Below are positions 16,748 through 26,441 of a stretch of DNA of 64,000 nucleotides, in pieces. The translations under genes and the position numbers were made by a program. The notes beneath the pieces were generated by a model. It was not told where the DNA came from. It saw only the letters and a program-made list of their open reading frames with translations, and did no database searches. This DNA comes from JADLGL01 sp963667605 (GTDB lineage: Bacteria; Pseudomonadota; Alphaproteobacteria; Rhizobiales; Kaistiaceae). Positions within the stretch are counted from its first letter, which is position 1. Every line of letters starts with the position of its first letter. The stretch lies in NCBI GenBank assembly GCA_963667605.2, contig CAXXUZ010000003.1, positions 1,798,001-1,862,000 on the forward strand. Direction: 5' to 3'.

Positions 16748-19057
16748 ATGGTGTTGTTCGGGTTCCTTCGCAGGGCTGCTCTGGCGATAGGCTTGCTCGC
16801 AGGTGCACCGGCGCTCGTGCTCGGCGGCGCGATATTGGCCGCCTCATCGGCGCAGGCGGCGCCTCTTGCCAGCGTCCAGGTCAGCGGAAATGCGCGGATC
16901 GATTCCGCGACAATCCGAAGCTATGTGACCGTTGATTACGGTGAGAATTTTGGCCAATCCGATCTGAACGACACGTTCGGGGTGCTCTTCGCCACCGGGT
17001 TCTTCGCCGATGTCGAGGTCACTGGAAGCGGCAGCACAATCTACATCGTTGTGGTGGAGAACCCCGTTGTCGTCCAGATTTCCTTCGCCGGCAATCGCAG
17101 GGTGCGCGATCCTGAGCTCATCGAATTGGTGCAGACCGAGATCAGGGGCGTTCTGAGCGACTCGGTTTTGGCCGCCGACGTTCGCCGCATCGAAGGCCGA
17201 TACGCGCAGCAGGGCCGCGGTGCGGTGATCATAGATGTCGAGATTCAAAGGCTCGACGGGAATCTCGCCAACGTCATTTTCCACATCACCGAGGGTGAGC
17301 GGGTCAAAATCGCCTCGATCACCTTCGAGGGCAATGACGCGTTCTCTGATCGTCAATTGGAGGCGGTTATCGAGACCCGTGAAAGCGGGCTCCTGACTTG
17401 GATCACCAAAGACGACGCATACAGTTTTGACCGCCTTTTACTCGATCGCGAACTCCTTCGACGTCATTATCTTGAGCGCGGCTATGCCGACTTCCAGATC
17501 TTGGCGGTGGATGTCGTCTACGACGAGGAGAACTTCCGCTACGCCATCGTCTTCATTGTGAGCGAAGGTCCGCTCTATCGCTTCGGTGCGATCAGCGTCG
17601 ATTCAACGCTACCGGGGATTACCGGCGATACTTTGGCGCGGGCGATCCATACTCGTTCCGGCCGAGTTTTCAACGCGATCGATCTCGAGCGAACGCTGGA
17701 GGACATCGCCGTGTTGCTGGCTAATGCTGGCGAGCCCTTTACCCGGGTGACGCCACTTGCCAACCGCAACTACGTCGAGAACACGATAGACATCACCTAT
17801 CAGATCGATCCGGGCCCCCGAGTACACATTGAGCGCATCACGATTATCGGCAATACGCGCACCCGGGATTACGTCATCAGGCACGAATTCGATATGGCCG
17901 AGGGCGATGCCTATAATCGGGTTCTCATCGATCGAGTCGAGCGCCGACTGCTGGCCCTCGGGATATTCCAGAGCGTGGATATCCAGGTTCAGCAGGGATC
18001 TGGGCCAGATCAGGTCGTTCTCATCGTCTACATCGAAGAACGCTCAACCGGCGAGGTTAATTTCGTGGTCGGCTATTCGACCGCGGATAGGATTCTGGGC
18101 GAGATCTCGCTGAATGAAGCTAATTTCCTCGGTCGCGGGCAGCATCTCCGCCTCGCCTTTACGGTCGGGCTGAAGAATCGCAATTACTCGATTTCCTTTA
18201 CCGAGCCTTATTTCCTTGGCAGGCGGCTTCCCTTCGGGTTTGACCTTTACCGCCGCACTACAACCGCAAGCGTGACCCGGCCTTTTGGCGAGCAGCAAAA
18301 CGGTGGCCAGCTTCGTGTCGCCCTGCCTCTAACCCATGCGCTAACCGCCCAGTTTGCCTACGCTTTCGTTTCGCAAGTGGTTTCCGGCAGCACCCAGTCC
18401 GACATCTATCCAAACGGAACCACTTTGACCTCGTCGGTTTCGATAACGTTGGTGTACAGCACCATCGACGATATGAACGATCCGCGGCAGGGCATCTTTA
18501 TTCGGGCTCGAGGGGAGTATGCAGGCCTCGGCGGGACAAACAGCTTCGTTCGGTCGACCTTGGACGCCAGGCTTTATCAACCGCTCGGCTACCAGTCGTC
18601 GATTGTTGGGTTGCTGCGATTCCAGGCTGGCAATATCACCGGCATCGGTCAACAGATTCGCGTCGTCGACCATTTTGTTCTGGGCGGAGATACCATCCGC
18701 GGCTTCGCGGCGGCGGGTTTTGGGCCGCGGACAACCGATGGCACTGGCCTGCCGCTCGGCGGCCGAAATTATTGGGCCGCAACCGCGGAAGTCAGCTTCC
18801 CACTGCCATTGGTGCCTGAAGACAACGGTTTCCGAGGCGCGGTATTTGCCGACGCCGGGATGCTTTGGGGCGTCGATGCGCCTCTTCCGGGCGCCACGCC
18901 GTTTGTCAGCGACATGATCCTCCGCGCCTCGGTTGGTGCGTCTCTTATGTGGGCGTCGCCGATTGGTATCCTGCGGCTGGATGTCGCCAAGGTGCTGAGC
19001 AGCGCTGGCTATGACGCAACGCAATTGGTTCGGTTCGGCGTCGGAACGCAGTTCTAG
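16748..19057 (+). CDS. bamA: Outer membrane protein assembly factor BamA
   Basis: Central outer-membrane component that folds and inserts beta-barrel proteins. The 769-residue protein starts with a long signal peptide cleaved probably after AQA (residue 37). It continues with POTRA domains (ASVQVSGNARIDSATIRSYV opens the first; ITIIGNTRTRDYVIRHEF lies in the last, near 360). The C-terminal barrel includes the conserved GGDTIRGFAAAGFGPR loop. It ends in a terminal phenylalanine (GVGTQF), the usual barrel recognition signal. It sits between rseP and lpxD as in many proteobacteria. I see no skp/ompH gene between bamA and lpxD, where gammaproteobacteria have one. Confidence 0.95.
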   Translation: MVLFGFLRRAALAIGLLAGAPALVLGGAILAASSAQAAPLASVQVSGNARIDSATIRSYVTVDYGENFGQSDLNDTFGVLFATGFFADVEVTGSGSTIYIVVVENPVVVQISFAGNRRVRDPELIELVQTEIRGVLSDSVLAADVRRIEGRYAQQGRGAVIIDVEIQRLDGNLANVIFHITEGERVKIASITFEGNDAFSDRQLEAVIETRESGLLTWITKDDAYSFDRLLLDRELLRRHYLERGYADFQILAVDVVYDEENFRYAIVFIVSEGPLYRFGAISVDSTLPGITGDTLARAIHTRSGRVFNAIDLERTLEDIAVLLANAGEPFTRVTPLANRNYVENTIDITYQIDPGPRVHIERITIIGNTRTRDYVIRHEFDMAEGDAYNRVLIDRVERRLLALGIFQSVDIQVQQGSGPDQVVLIVYIEERSTGEVNFVVGYSTADRILGEISLNEANFLGRGQHLRLAFTVGLKNRNYSISFTEPYFLGRRLPFGFDLYRRTTTASVTRPFGEQQNGGQLRVALPLTHALTAQFAYAFVSQVVSGSTQSDIYPNGTTLTSSVSITLVYSTIDDMNDPRQGIFIRARGEYAGLGGTNSFVRSTLDARLYQPLGYQSSIVGLLRFQAGNITGIGQQIRVVDHFVLGGDTIRGFAAAGFGPRTTDGTGLPLGGRNYWAATAEVSFPLPLVPEDNGFRGAVFADAGMLWGVDAPLPGATPFVSDMILRASVGASLMWASPIGILRLDVAKVLSSAGYDATQLVRFGVGTQF

Positions 19058-19108
19058 GCGAGGCGGCCTGGGCGCGTCAGTATTGCCGGCAATGAGCGGA
19101 GCGCTGGA

Positions 19109-20188
19109 ATGGCGAGTGCCGCTTTCTTCGTAAGGTCGAACCCGATCAGTCTTCGCGATGTTATTGCCCTCACCGGTGCTGAATCGGCCGGGGCTGCCGA
19201 TCTTGAGCGGACGATCAGTGGCATCGCGCCCGTCGGTAGCGCCGGACCTGGCGATATTTGCTATGCCGATGGCGCGATATATATTGCCGAGGCCGCAAGG
19301 ACGCGGGCGGGCGCGTGCTTCTGCACCGAGCGCAACGCAAGCAAAGTCTCATCTGGCACGGCGCGCTTGGTTACGCCGAATCCGCAAGGCGCTCTCGCCG
19401 TCGTTGCCGCCAGGCTTTATCCGTCGGCGATGCGACCGCTTCCGGTTCTGGGTGAGGGCCGCGTTTCGACGGAATCGGTAGTTCATCCCTCTGCCCGGTT
19501 GGAGCAAGGGGTCCTGATCGAAGCTGGCGCCGTCGTCGGTCCTGAGGTGGAGATCGGTGCCGGTACATTGATATTGCCGCATGCGGTGATCGGTCCGGCG
19601 GTGCGGATCGGGCGCAACTGCTCCGTCGGTGCAGCCTCGACCGTGCAGCATGCGCTGATAGGCGACGATGTTATTATCCATCCCGGCGGGCACATCGGAC
19701 AGGATGGATTTGGCTTCGTTCCGTCTGGCTCCGGACATCTCAAAATACCCCAGATTGGGCGCGTGATAATCCAGGACAAAGTTGAGATCGGCGCCGGCAC
19801 CGCGATCGATCGAGGCGCCGTTTGCGACACCGTCATTGGTGAAGGAACCAAGATCGACAACTTGGTGCAGATCGGGCACAACGTAAGTATCGGAAGGCAT
19901 TGTTTGATTGCCGGTCAGGTCGGCATTTCGGGCAGCGCGACGATTGAGGACTTCGTGATGATCGGCGGACAAAGTGGAATCAGCGGCCACATCACAGTCG
20001 GCGCCGGGGCACGGATCGCCGGTCGGAGCGCCGTCTATCGAGACGTACCAGCCGGTGCCGAATGGGGTGGGGCGCCCGCCAGGCCGTTGCGAGATTGGCT
20101 GCGGGCTCAGTCTCGCGATCTTGCTCGGGGACGTTCGGGCAGGAACCGGAATCGGCCGATCGATACGCCGGAGGAACTAGGTGGCTGA
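19109..20188 (+). CDS. lpxD: UDP-3-O-(3-hydroxyacyl)glucosamine N-acyltransferase
   Basis: Third step of lipid A synthesis: transfers a hydroxyacyl chain from ACP to the 2-amino group of UDP-3-O-acylglucosamine. The 359-residue protein has an N-terminal uridine-binding domain (about 1-110) and a long left-handed beta helix built of hexapeptide repeats (VHPSARLEQGVLIEAGAVVG and onward). It contains the family stretch IGQDGFGFVPSG and the segment NLVQIGHNVSIGRHCLIAGQ bearing the catalytic histidine region. It overlaps fabZ by 8 bases. Confidence 0.95.
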   Translation: MASAAFFVRSNPISLRDVIALTGAESAGAADLERTISGIAPVGSAGPGDICYADGAIYIAEAARTRAGACFCTERNASKVSSGTARLVTPNPQGALAVVAARLYPSAMRPLPVLGEGRVSTESVVHPSARLEQGVLIEAGAVVGPEVEIGAGTLILPHAVIGPAVRIGRNCSVGAASTVQHALIGDDVIIHPGGHIGQDGFGFVPSGSGHLKIPQIGRVIIQDKVEIGAGTAIDRGAVCDTVIGEGTKIDNLVQIGHNVSIGRHCLIAGQVGISGSATIEDFVMIGGQSGISGHITVGAGARIAGRSAVYRDVPAGAEWGGAPARPLRDWLRAQSRDLARGRSGRNRNRPIDTPEELGG

Positions 20189-20660
20189 CCAACAAGTGCT
20201 GGGTTCACTGACATCGATCGATATCCAGCGTCTGTTGGAGCTTCTACCACACCGCTATCCGTTTCTGATGATCGACCGGATCGTCGAGATAAATGGCGAC
20301 AGTTCGGCGGTCGGAATCAAGAATGTGAGCGCCAACGAGCCACAGTTCCAGGGGCATTTTCCGGGCCGTCCAGTGCTGCCGGGCGTTCTGATCCTGGAAG
20401 CGATGGCACAGACCGCGGGAGCGATCTGTATTGAAGCCAACGACGGGCAGCGGCCGCCCGGCGTGATTTATTTGACCAGCATCCACAGCGCCAAATTCCG
20501 GCGTCCGGTCGTTCCCGGCGACACGCTGCGAATCCGAGTGACAAAGGTTCGGCAGAAGATGAATCTCTGGAAATTTCGTGCCGAGGCTGAGGTCGAGGGG
20601 GTTGTGGTGGCGGAAGCCGAGATCAGCGCAGTGATGAGTGAATCTCTGACCGGCACATGA
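20181..20660 (+). CDS. fabZ: 3-hydroxyacyl-ACP dehydratase FabZ
   Basis: Dehydrates 3-hydroxyacyl-ACP in fatty acid elongation, competing with lipid A acyltransferases for the same hydroxyacyl-ACP. The 159-residue hot-dog-fold protein has LLPHRYPFLMIDRI, the catalytic histidine in GHFPGRPVLPGVL and the catalytic glutamate in ILEAMAQTAG. The start is GTG at 20181, 8 bases inside the lpxD end, chosen because GGAGG lies 6 bases upstream. ATGA joins it to lpxA. The lpxD-fabZ-lpxA order is a conserved lipid A cluster. Confidence 0.96.
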   Translation: MADQQVLGSLTSIDIQRLLELLPHRYPFLMIDRIVEINGDSSAVGIKNVSANEPQFQGHFPGRPVLPGVLILEAMAQTAGAICIEANDGQRPPGVIYLTSIHSAKFRRPVVPGDTLRIRVTKVRQKMNLWKFRAEAEVEGVVVAEAEISAVMSESLTGT

Positions 20661-21457
20661 GCATTGAGATCCACCCGACCGCTATTATCGAGGATGGGGC
20701 GAAGCTGGGCGCGGGGATAAGCGTCGGGCCGTATTCGATTGTCGGACCGGAGGTCGTGCTGGGGCCCCGATGCCAAATAGGCAGCCATGTTCACATAACC
20801 GGCCTCACGGAAATCGGCGCCGACACCACGATCTACCCGTTCGCTTGCGTTGGTGGGGAGCCGCAAGACACCAGTTATGCGGGCGAACCCTGTACAGTGC
20901 GTATCGGCAAGCACTGCGTCATTAGGGAGCACGTCACAGTTCACCGCGGCACCAAGCGGGCTCGCGCTCACACCGAGATCGGCGATCATTGCTTCTTGAT
21001 GGTTGGAGTGCACGTGGCACATGATTGCATCGTCGGCTCGCATGTGACGATGGTTAATGGGGCAACGATAGGGGGGCTTGTCGAGATCGGAGATTATGCC
21101 ACTCTGGGTGGGCTTGCAGCGGTACAGCAACGACTTAGGGTTGGAGCATATGCGTTCGTTGGGGGGCTTACCGGAGTGAACGCCGAAATCATTCCGTTTG
21201 CGATCGCGCTAGGCGACCGGGCGGCACTCGGCGGGCTTAATATTGTTGGACTCAAGCGAAGTGGCTTTGATCGCCCGACCATTCATGCCTTGCGTGCATC
21301 ATATCGAGAGATCTTTTTCGGTCGTGGCACGGTCGATGAGCGAGTCGAGCGGGCGGCAGAGCGGTTTTCCGACGTCGAGCCGGTCATGTCGATCATAGAC
21401 TTCGTGCGAAAAGGTGGTAAGCGTCCTCTGTGTACGCCGCGGGGTGTGGAGATCTGA
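20657..21457 (+). CDS. lpxA: UDP-N-acetylglucosamine acyltransferase
   Basis: First step of lipid A synthesis, transferring a 3-hydroxyacyl chain from ACP to the 3-OH of UDP-GlcNAc. The 266-residue trimeric beta-helix enzyme shows hexapeptide repeats from IHPTAIIEDGAKLGAGISVG. It has the conserved RIGKHCVIREHVTVHRGTK, the catalytic-histidine region VHVAHDCIVGSHVTMVNGA and a C-terminal helical domain (LKRSGFDRPTIHALRASYRE). The start overlaps the fabZ stop as ATGA. lpxI follows 3 bases after the stop. Confidence 0.96.
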   Translation: MSIEIHPTAIIEDGAKLGAGISVGPYSIVGPEVVLGPRCQIGSHVHITGLTEIGADTTIYPFACVGGEPQDTSYAGEPCTVRIGKHCVIREHVTVHRGTKRARAHTEIGDHCFLMVGVHVAHDCIVGSHVTMVNGATIGGLVEIGDYATLGGLAAVQQRLRVGAYAFVGGLTGVNAEIIPFAIALGDRAALGGLNIVGLKRSGFDRPTIHALRASYREIFFGRGTVDERVERAAERFSDVEPVMSIIDFVRKGGKRPLCTPRGVEI

Positions 21458-21460
21458 CGG

Positions 21461-22345
21461 TTGGATGGATCTGTTGCTCCAGTTCTGGATCATGCTGAAC
21501 CGTTGGCGGTGTTGGCCGGCGGCGGAGCGTTGCCCGTCATCGTAGCTTCGGCTGCGATCCGCGCTGGCCGTCCAGTCAAGCTTATCGGTATCCGGGGGGA
21601 GGCCGATCTGCGTATTGCAGCTTTTCCGCATGAATGGGTCGATTGGGGCGACGTTGGCCGATTGCTGGCGGTGCTGAGAACCCACCGTGCCCAAGATCTC
21701 GTCCTGGTCGGGTGGATTAGGTCACGCCCCAATTATCGAGCGCTGGCTCTTGATCGCGCCGGCAAGGTGGCCCGCGAGGCAATCAGCCGGATTTTCAAAG
21801 GTGGCGACAATGCGGTGCTGACGGGCGCTGTGCGCCTGTTTGAATCGCGAGGTTTTCGTGTTCTCGGAGCGCACGAGGTTGCGCGTGAGTTGGTGGCACC
21901 GGCGGGGTGGCTGACGAGAATGCAGGGGACCAACCTTGATCTCAAGGATGGAGACATTGCCTTGGCGGCGGCCCGGGCCATAGGCGTGCTCGACATTGGC
22001 CAGGCGGCTGTCGCGATCGGCGGCCGGGTTGTGGCATTGGAAGGCGCCGAGGGGACCGACGGCATGCTCGAGCGGGTCACCGCGCTCCGAGCCGATGGCC
22101 GCGCCGCAGCCGATGGACGATCCGGTGTGCTCGGCAAATGCTCCAAGCCGCATCAGGATCTGCGCATCGACATGCCGGCTATCGGACCCAAGACGATCGA
22201 GGCGGTTGCGGCCGCCGGCCTATCCGGCGTCGTGGTCGAGGCGGGAAAGGTGATGATCGCCGAACGAGAAGAAACGATCAGGAGCGCCAATTCGCTTGGG
22301 GTCTTTTTGATTGCCAGCGAAGAAGAGAGCGAGACTCACGTTTGA
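21461..22345 (+). CDS. lpxI: UDP-2,3-diacylglucosamine pyrophosphatase LpxI
   Basis: Hydrolyses UDP-2,3-diacylglucosamine to lipid X; LpxI replaces LpxH in Alphaproteobacteria. The 294-residue sequence has the N-terminal glycine-rich motif LAVLAGGGALPVIVASAA, GKCSKPHQDLRIDMPAIGP and the C-terminal part ETIRSANSLGVFLI typical of the family. The start is TTG at 21461, 3 bases after the lpxA stop, with GGAG 9 bases upstream; no in-frame ATG is suitably placed. Its TGA overlaps the TTG start of lpxB. Confidence 0.93.
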   Translation: MDGSVAPVLDHAEPLAVLAGGGALPVIVASAAIRAGRPVKLIGIRGEADLRIAAFPHEWVDWGDVGRLLAVLRTHRAQDLVLVGWIRSRPNYRALALDRAGKVAREAISRIFKGGDNAVLTGAVRLFESRGFRVLGAHEVARELVAPAGWLTRMQGTNLDLKDGDIALAAARAIGVLDIGQAAVAIGGRVVALEGAEGTDGMLERVTALRADGRAAADGRSGVLGKCSKPHQDLRIDMPAIGPKTIEAVAAAGLSGVVVEAGKVMIAEREETIRSANSLGVFLIASEEESETHV

Positions 22346-23538
22346 CGGCGGTCATCCGGGGCGAGACCGACCAGCCATTTGCAGTTTTCATCGTCGTCGC
22401 AGAGGAATCCGGTGATCAATTGGGCGCTCCACTAATGGCGGCGCTCGCCGAAGCCAAGGACGGCAATATTCGATTTATTGGCACCGGCGGATCACGCATG
22501 GAGGAGGCCGGGCTCGACCCGATCTTGCGGCCGGGTGAGGTTGATCTCATAGGCTTCACAGGCCTGATTTCGCGGCTGCCGCAGATCTTGGCGCGAATCA
22601 AGGAGGTGGCGGGGGCGGCGATCGCGGCCAAGCCGGATGTCTTGCTCTTGGTCGACAGTCCCGAGTTTTCGCATCGTGTGGCCCGGAGCGTTCGCAAGCA
22701 AACGCCCGGGATTCCGATCATCAATTATGTCTCGCCGTCAGTTTGGGCGTGGCGAAGCGCCCGCGCCAGGCGAATGGTGCCCTATGTCGACCATGTTCTG
22801 GCGCTGCTGCCGTTCGAGCCCGCCGTCTATCGCCGCCTGAAGGGACCGCCATGTTCCTATGTCGGGCATCCGCTGTTGGAGAAGGTCCCGCTCCTGCGGC
22901 CCGGACCGGGTGAACGCGTGCCGCTGAAGGAGGCGGAGCGTCCGAAATTGCTGCTCCTGCCGGGCAGTCGCAAAGCCGAGGTCAGGCGGCTAATGGGGCT
23001 GTTTGGCGAGGTGTTGGCGCTGGTTACCGATCGGCATGGGCCGGTGGAGGCGGTGCTTCCGGCGGTGCCGCATCTCGCCGATGACATTAGGGAACGAGTG
23101 AAGAACTGGGCCATCCGGCCGATCGTGGTTGACGGCGAAGCTGCCAAAAATGATGCGTTCCGGACCGCTCATGCCGCCTTGGCGGCCTCGGGGACGGTTT
23201 CCTTGGAACTCGCTTTGTCGGGGATACCGGCGGTAGTCACCTACAGGATCGAATTGGTGGTGAGGCCGTTCAAATGGATGCTGCGAGTGCCTTCGGTAGT
23301 GTTGGCGAATGTCGTTTTGGGAGATCGGGTCATGCCTGAGCTCCTCGACGGCAAAAGCAAACCAAATCGGATCGCTGACGAATTGGTGCCTTTGCTGCGC
23401 CCCGGTCCGCCACGAGAAAAGCAATTGCGCGCGTTCCGTGCCCTGGACGAGATCATGGCGTTTGACGATGGCCCGCCGAGCCGTCGGGCGGCGGAGGTGA
23501 TCATGCAGCTGGTCGAGGGCAGCCGGATCGGCCGCTAG
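22342..23538 (+). CDS. lpxB: Lipid A disaccharide synthase
   Basis: Condenses lipid X with UDP-2,3-diacylglucosamine to the lipid A disaccharide at the inner membrane. The frame is open well into lpxI, but the start is placed at TTG 22342, overlapping the lpxI stop as TTGA. That gives 398 residues, the usual length, beginning just ahead of FIVVAEESGDQLGAPLMAAL. Further motifs are VDSPEFSHRVARSVRK, YVSPSVWAWRSARARRM, VGHPLLE, LLLPGSRKAEVRRL and ASGTVSLELALSGIPAVVTY. The stop shares the bases CTAG with the stop of the oppositely directed gltA, so the two convergent genes have no spacer. Confidence 0.95.
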   Translation: MTAVIRGETDQPFAVFIVVAEESGDQLGAPLMAALAEAKDGNIRFIGTGGSRMEEAGLDPILRPGEVDLIGFTGLISRLPQILARIKEVAGAAIAAKPDVLLLVDSPEFSHRVARSVRKQTPGIPIINYVSPSVWAWRSARARRMVPYVDHVLALLPFEPAVYRRLKGPPCSYVGHPLLEKVPLLRPGPGERVPLKEAERPKLLLLPGSRKAEVRRLMGLFGEVLALVTDRHGPVEAVLPAVPHLADDIRERVKNWAIRPIVVDGEAAKNDAFRTAHAALAASGTVSLELALSGIPAVVTYRIELVVRPFKWMLRVPSVVLANVVLGDRVMPELLDGKSKPNRIADELVPLLRPGPPREKQLRAFRALDEIMAFDDGPPSRRAAEVIMQLVEGSRIGR

Positions 23539-24827
23539 CGACGATCAGCGATCGGGACGTAATTACGTTGCGGCGATCCGGTGTAGAGTTGCCTCGGGCG
23601 GCCGATTTTTTGCGACGGGTCTTCGACCATCTCCTTCCATTGCGCAATCCAGCCAACCGTCCGCGCTACAGCGAACAACACAGTAAACATCGTCGTCGGA
23701 AAACCCAGTGCCTTCAGCGTAATGCCGGAATAGAAGTCGATATTTGGATACAGCTTCTTTTCGACAAAATAGTCGTCTGTCAGAGCGATCCGTTCCATCT
23801 CGAGCGCGACTTCGAGCAAGGGATCATCGACGATACCCAGAGCGTCCAAGACCTCGTGACAGGTGTCCTGCATGATCTTCGCCCGCGGATCATAATTCTT
23901 GTAGACTCGGTGCCCAAAACCAATCAGTCGGAATGGGTCGTCTTTCGCTTTAGCTCGGGCGATGTATTCCGGGATGCGGTCCACGGTCCCGATCTCCGCC
24001 AACATGTAGAGAGCGGCCTCATTGGCTCCTCCATGGGCCGGACCCCAGAGGCAGGCGATGCCGGCGGCGATGCAGGCGAAGGGGTTGGCGCCGGAGGATC
24101 CAGCAAGTCGGACTGTTGACGTCGAAGCGTTCTGTTCATGGTCGGCGTGAAGGATGAAGATCCGGTCGATGGCGCGGGCCAGCACCGGATTGACAACGTA
24201 ATCATCAGTCGGCACGGCGAAGCACATGCGCAGAAAATTGGCCGAATAGTCCAATGAATTGAGTGGGTAAATGAAGGGCTGGCCGACATAATACCGGTAG
24301 GCCATGGCGGCAATCGTCGGCATTTTCGCGATCATGCGCAAGGACGCCACCATCCGCTGGCGCTGGTCGAAAATGTCGATCGTGTCGTGATAGAAGGCCG
24401 ACATCGCTCCGACGACGCCGACCATCACCGCCATCGGATGGGCATCGCGGCGGAAGCCGGAAAAGAAGCTGATCATCTGCTCATGGATCATCGTGTGATT
24501 GGTTACCCGATGATCGAAATCGGCCTTTTGCGCGGCCGTCGGCAATTCTCCGTAGAGGAGGAGATAACAAGCTTCGAGGAAGTCGCCTCGATCGGCGAGT
24601 TGCTCGATAGGGTAGCCGCGATAGAGAAGTAGGCCTTGCTCGCCATCAATGAAGGTGATTTTGGAATCGCAAGATGCGGTCGAGGTGTAGCCCGGATCGT
24701 AAGTGAACATGCCCGCATCGGACCCCAGAGATCCGATGTCGATCACGTCCGGACCGATCGTTCCCTTGAGAATGTCGAGCTGGGTCGACCGGTCGCCAAT
24801 GGTCAGCGTCGCTTTCAATTCACTCAT
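23535..24827 (-). CDS. gltA: Citrate synthase
   Basis: Entry enzyme of the TCA cycle: acetyl-CoA plus oxaloacetate to citrate. The start ATG at 24827 (MSELKATLTIGD) has GAAGGTGA just upstream and gives 430 residues, typical of the hexameric Gram-negative type; the frame is open further upstream without a good start. Motifs: LLYRGYPIEQLAD, HADHEQNASTSTVRLAGSSG with the catalytic histidine, GPAHGGANEAAL and FGHRVYKNYDPRAKI. It uses the acetyl-CoA made by the pdh complex at 45-48.5 kb. It converges on lpxB with overlapping stop codons and probably has its own promoter in the 183 bases after gltX. Confidence 0.96.
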   Translation of the reverse strand: MSELKATLTIGDRSTQLDILKGTIGPDVIDIGSLGSDAGMFTYDPGYTSTASCDSKITFIDGEQGLLLYRGYPIEQLADRGDFLEACYLLLYGELPTAAQKADFDHRVTNHTMIHEQMISFFSGFRRDAHPMAVMVGVVGAMSAFYHDTIDIFDQRQRMVASLRMIAKMPTIAAMAYRYYVGQPFIYPLNSLDYSANFLRMCFAVPTDDYVVNPVLARAIDRIFILHADHEQNASTSTVRLAGSSGANPFACIAAGIACLWGPAHGGANEAALYMLAEIGTVDRIPEYIARAKAKDDPFRLIGFGHRVYKNYDPRAKIMQDTCHEVLDALGIVDDPLLEVALEMERIALTDDYFVEKKLYPNIDFYSGITLKALGFPTTMFTVLFAVARTVGWIAQWKEMVEDPSQKIGRPRQLYTGSPQRNYVPIADRR

Positions 24828-24930
24828 GCAATTCACCTTCTCGCGTGCGAAGTTGCCGCGGATAATCGCGCAGCCTCGTCGAAATTGTGACCCGGTTTGC
24901 AGGGTGGGGATGCGTCGGACTTGCCGGCCG

Positions 24931-24940
24931 CACAATTGTG
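24931..24940. promoter_or_regulatory. Perfect 10-bp palindrome upstream of gltA
   Basis: CACAATTGTG lies about 105 bases upstream of the gltA start, within the 183-base gltX-gltA spacer. A partly symmetric GC flank extends it. It resembles an operator half-site arrangement, but no regulator is identified. Confidence 0.25.
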
Positions 24941-25010
24941 GCGGCACAGGGCCGCCGGAGCGATCATCACGCTCGAATACCGCGATGAGAGCAACGAGCA
25001 GTCCCTATTG

Positions 25011-26441
25011 TCAAGCCTCGGCTGGGGCTTGGTCGCGAATTCTAGCAATACTTTCTTCCTTACCGAGGATCGCCAGAACGTCGAAGATGCCTGGAGAGAC
25101 GGTTCGGCCGGTAAGGGCGGCGCGCAGCGGCTGCGCCAATTGACCAAGCTTCAGGCCCTTATCCTTGGCTACAATTCGGATGGCGGTTTCAGTGGATTCC
25201 AGCTTCCAGGGATCGACCGAATCCAGATGAGTGGCGAGCTCCGCAAGCAGAATTCGAGCATCATTGGTAAGGAGCGCGCGTGCCTTTTCGTCCATCGCCA
25301 GCGGCCGCTCGGCAATCAGGAAGCCAGCGCTGTCCATCAGCTCGATTAGTGTTTTGGCGCGGGCCTTGAGACCTGGGACGGCGCGGCGAAATTGTTCCCG
25401 AAGCTGAGGCGTCAGTGCAGTTTCGAACTCCGATCCTCCCGGCAGATGAGGCAACGCCTGCAGAAATTCGGCGATGAGGGCATCATCGGCGGCCGAGCGC
25501 AGGTAGTGGCCGTTGAGGTTGTCCAGCTTGGCGATATCGAAACGCGCGGCCGACCGGCCAATGCCGGGAAGGTCGAACCAATCGATCATTTGCTCAAGCG
25601 ACATGATCTCGTCGTCGCCATGAGCCCAACCGAGCCGCACGAGATAATTTCGCATCGCCTGCGGCAGATAGCCCTTCGCCCGATAGGCATCGACGCCAAG
25701 AACGCCGTGGCGCTTGGAGAGCTTGGCGCCGTCGGGCCCATGGATCAGGGGAATATGAGCCATTGCCGGCGCTGGCCAGCCCATCGCATCGTGGATGAAT
25801 CGGTGGCGGGCGGCGTTGGTCAAATGATCATCGCCGCGAACGATCTGGGTGACGCCCATATCATGATCGTCGACCACCACCGACAACATATAGGTCGGCG
25901 AGCGATTGGAGCGGAGCAGGATGAAATCATCCAGATCCTTATTGGCGAAGGTGATGGTGCCCTGTACCGCGTCGTTGATGATCGTCTCGCCGGTTTCCGG
26001 CGATTTGATCCGGATCACCGGATCGACGCCCGGCGGCGCTTCGGCCGGCTCACGGTCGCGCCAGCGGCCGTCATAAACCGGCGGGCGTCCCTCGGCCCTG
26101 GCTAAGACTCTCATTTCATTGAGTTCTTCCGCGCTGGCATAGCAGCGATAGGCTTTGCCGCCCGCAAGCAAGGAGTCGGCGATGTCGCGATGGCGCGCGG
26201 CCCGGGCGGATTGGAAGACCGGCTCTTCGTTCCAGGTAATGCCGAGCCAGTCGAGGCCGTCGAGGATGGCCGCGATCGCGGTTGCGGTTGAGCGCTCTCG
26301 ATCGGTGTCCTCGATTCTGAGCAGCATCTTGCCGCCATGGTGCTTGGCATAGAGCCAGTTGAACAAGGCAGTCCGAGCACCGCCGACATGGAGGTAGCCG
26401 GTAGGCGAAGGCGCGAAGCGGGTGACGATCGGCTCGGACAT
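25011..26441 (-). CDS. gltX: Glutamyl-tRNA synthetase
   Basis: Charges tRNA-Glu (and probably tRNA-Gln, given that Alphaproteobacteria commonly use the amidotransferase route). The 476-residue class I synthetase has FAPSPTGYLHVGGARTALFN at the N-terminus (HIGH motif as HVGG), LLRIEDTDRERS, and the KMSKS-equivalent AKLSKRHGVLGV near the middle, followed by the alpha-helical anticodon-binding domain. The ATG start is directly preceded by MSEPIVTRF-encoding sequence with no alternative nearby. It is divergent from the broken comEC. Confidence 0.95.
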   Translation of the reverse strand: MSEPIVTRFAPSPTGYLHVGGARTALFNWLYAKHHGGKMLLRIEDTDRERSTATAIAAILDGLDWLGITWNEEPVFQSARAARHRDIADSLLAGGKAYRCYASAEELNEMRVLARAEGRPPVYDGRWRDREPAEAPPGVDPVIRIKSPETGETIINDAVQGTITFANKDLDDFILLRSNRSPTYMLSVVVDDHDMGVTQIVRGDDHLTNAARHRFIHDAMGWPAPAMAHIPLIHGPDGAKLSKRHGVLGVDAYRAKGYLPQAMRNYLVRLGWAHGDDEIMSLEQMIDWFDLPGIGRSAARFDIAKLDNLNGHYLRSAADDALIAEFLQALPHLPGGSEFETALTPQLREQFRRAVPGLKARAKTLIELMDSAGFLIAERPLAMDEKARALLTNDARILLAELATHLDSVDPWKLESTETAIRIVAKDKGLKLGQLAQPLRAALTGRTVSPGIFDVLAILGKEESIARIRDQAPAEA

